From: Citrobacter farmeri | Lineage (GTDB): Bacteria; Pseudomonadota; Gammaproteobacteria; Enterobacterales; Enterobacteriaceae | Direction of reading: 5' to 3' | DNA: 64,000 bases | NCBI RefSeq assembly: GCF_019048065.1 | Contig: NZ_CP077291.1 | Coordinates: 1,240,001-1,304,000 of the forward strand | Shown here: in pieces, positions 63,717-64,000 of the stretch | Position numbering within the stretch: position 1 is the first letter of the stretch | How the letters are laid out: every line of letters starts with the position of its first letter | Program-made: the position numbers and the translations under genes | The notes under the pieces: model-generated | Databases searched by the model: none | What the model was told of the DNA's origin: nothing | What the model saw: the letters and a program-made list of their open reading frames with translations, nothing else

Positions 63717-64000
63717 TCAGGCGTTTTCTTTCAGCCAGTTCAGCACCACATCGTGGTGATTGCTGGTTTTGAAATCATCGAAAACGTGTTCAACCTTGCC
63801 GTCAGCATCAATCAGGAAGCTGATGCGATGGATCCCGTCATAGGTTTTCCCCATAAAGGATTTCTCGCCCCAGACGCCAAACTGCTCGCAGACCTGATGA
63901 TCCTCGTCGGATAGCAGGGTAAAGTTAAGCAGCTCTTTTTCGGCAAAACGGGAAAGCTTTTCAGGTTTGTCAGTACTGATACCCAGCACGTCCACACCTG
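63717..64000 (-). CDS. bcp: Thioredoxin-dependent thiol peroxidase Bcp (5' part outside the window)
   Basis: The last 94 residues of Bcp (AhpC/TSA peroxiredoxin family, about 156 in E. coli) are visible, from 'GVDVLGISTDKPEKL' to 'HHDVVLNWLKENA'. The N-terminal peroxidatic Cys lies beyond base 64000. The visible 'FTLLSDEDHQVCEQFGVWG' carries the resolving cysteine. The enzyme reduces peroxides with thioredoxin. The start codon is outside the window. Confidence 0.95.
   Translation of the reverse strand, partial: GVDVLGISTDKPEKLSRFAEKELLNFTLLSDEDHQVCEQFGVWGEKSFMGKTYDGIHRISFLIDADGKVEHVFDDFKTSNHHDVVLNWLKENA

Overview
The window is chromosomal DNA of an enterobacterium close to Escherichia, Salmonella and Citrobacter. 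Nearly every core protein matches the E. coli K-12 family in length and motifs. Gene order follows the E. coli bcp-to-suhB segment, read here in the opposite direction. Extra operons absent from K-12 suggest a Citrobacter-like genome. The genus is an inference; no 16S or marker search was possible. Small palindromic (REP/BIME) elements lie in many gaps and two ERIC elements are present. No prophage, intact insertion sequence, CRISPR array, tRNA or rRNA was seen.

Layout: (1) 1-6607, minus strand: an accessory sugar operon with a periplasmic binding protein, a two-domain ATPase, two permeases, an FGGY kinase and a SIS-domain protein cut by the window edge. (2) 7035-8635: a DUF1007 protein and a NicO-type Ni/Co transporter. 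(3) 8724-16328: suhB, trmJ and the complete isc operon (iscRSUA-hscBA-fdx-iscX), with an ERIC element between iscR and iscS and another after iscX. (4) 16506-19873: pepB, sseB, an unannotated 38-residue ORF matching the toxic membrane peptide TimP (old RyfA locus), and sseA. (5) 20081-27337: the alpha-2-macroglobulin yfhM with pbpC. (6) 27473-36455: ndk, rlmN, rodZ, ispG, SroE, hisS, yfgM, bamB, der. (7) 36588-39314: a DUF2786 membrane protein inserted at the locus where Salmonella carries the CS54 island, then yfgJ and xseA. (8) 39476-50971: guaBA, yfgG, yfgF, ppx-ppk and purMN. (9) 51234-55653: a 6-phospho-beta-glucosidase gene inserted between purM and upp behind two AscG-like operators, then upp-uraA and hda. 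(10) 55743-60458: an accessory locus with a cellobiose-type PTS EIIC, a glycosylasparaginase-type Ntn hydrolase and an M17 aminopeptidase, divergent from a regulator that looks like a domesticated IS481-type transposase. (11) 60455-64000: arsC-like yfgD, bepA, perM and a partial bcp.

Functionally the core covers Fe-S cluster assembly, purine synthesis and pyrimidine salvage (purMN, guaBA, upp-uraA, with PurR sites and a UTP-sensing start), polyphosphate turnover, outer-membrane biogenesis (bamB, bepA, yfgM) and cell shape (rodZ). The accessory genes concern uptake and cleavage of sugars and glycoconjugates. The locus at 55743-60458 is the best candidate for an undescribed system: its hydrolase has the residues of enzymes that cut GlcNAc-asparagine, its transporter gene has a textbook class II CRP promoter, and its regulator appears to derive from a transposase.
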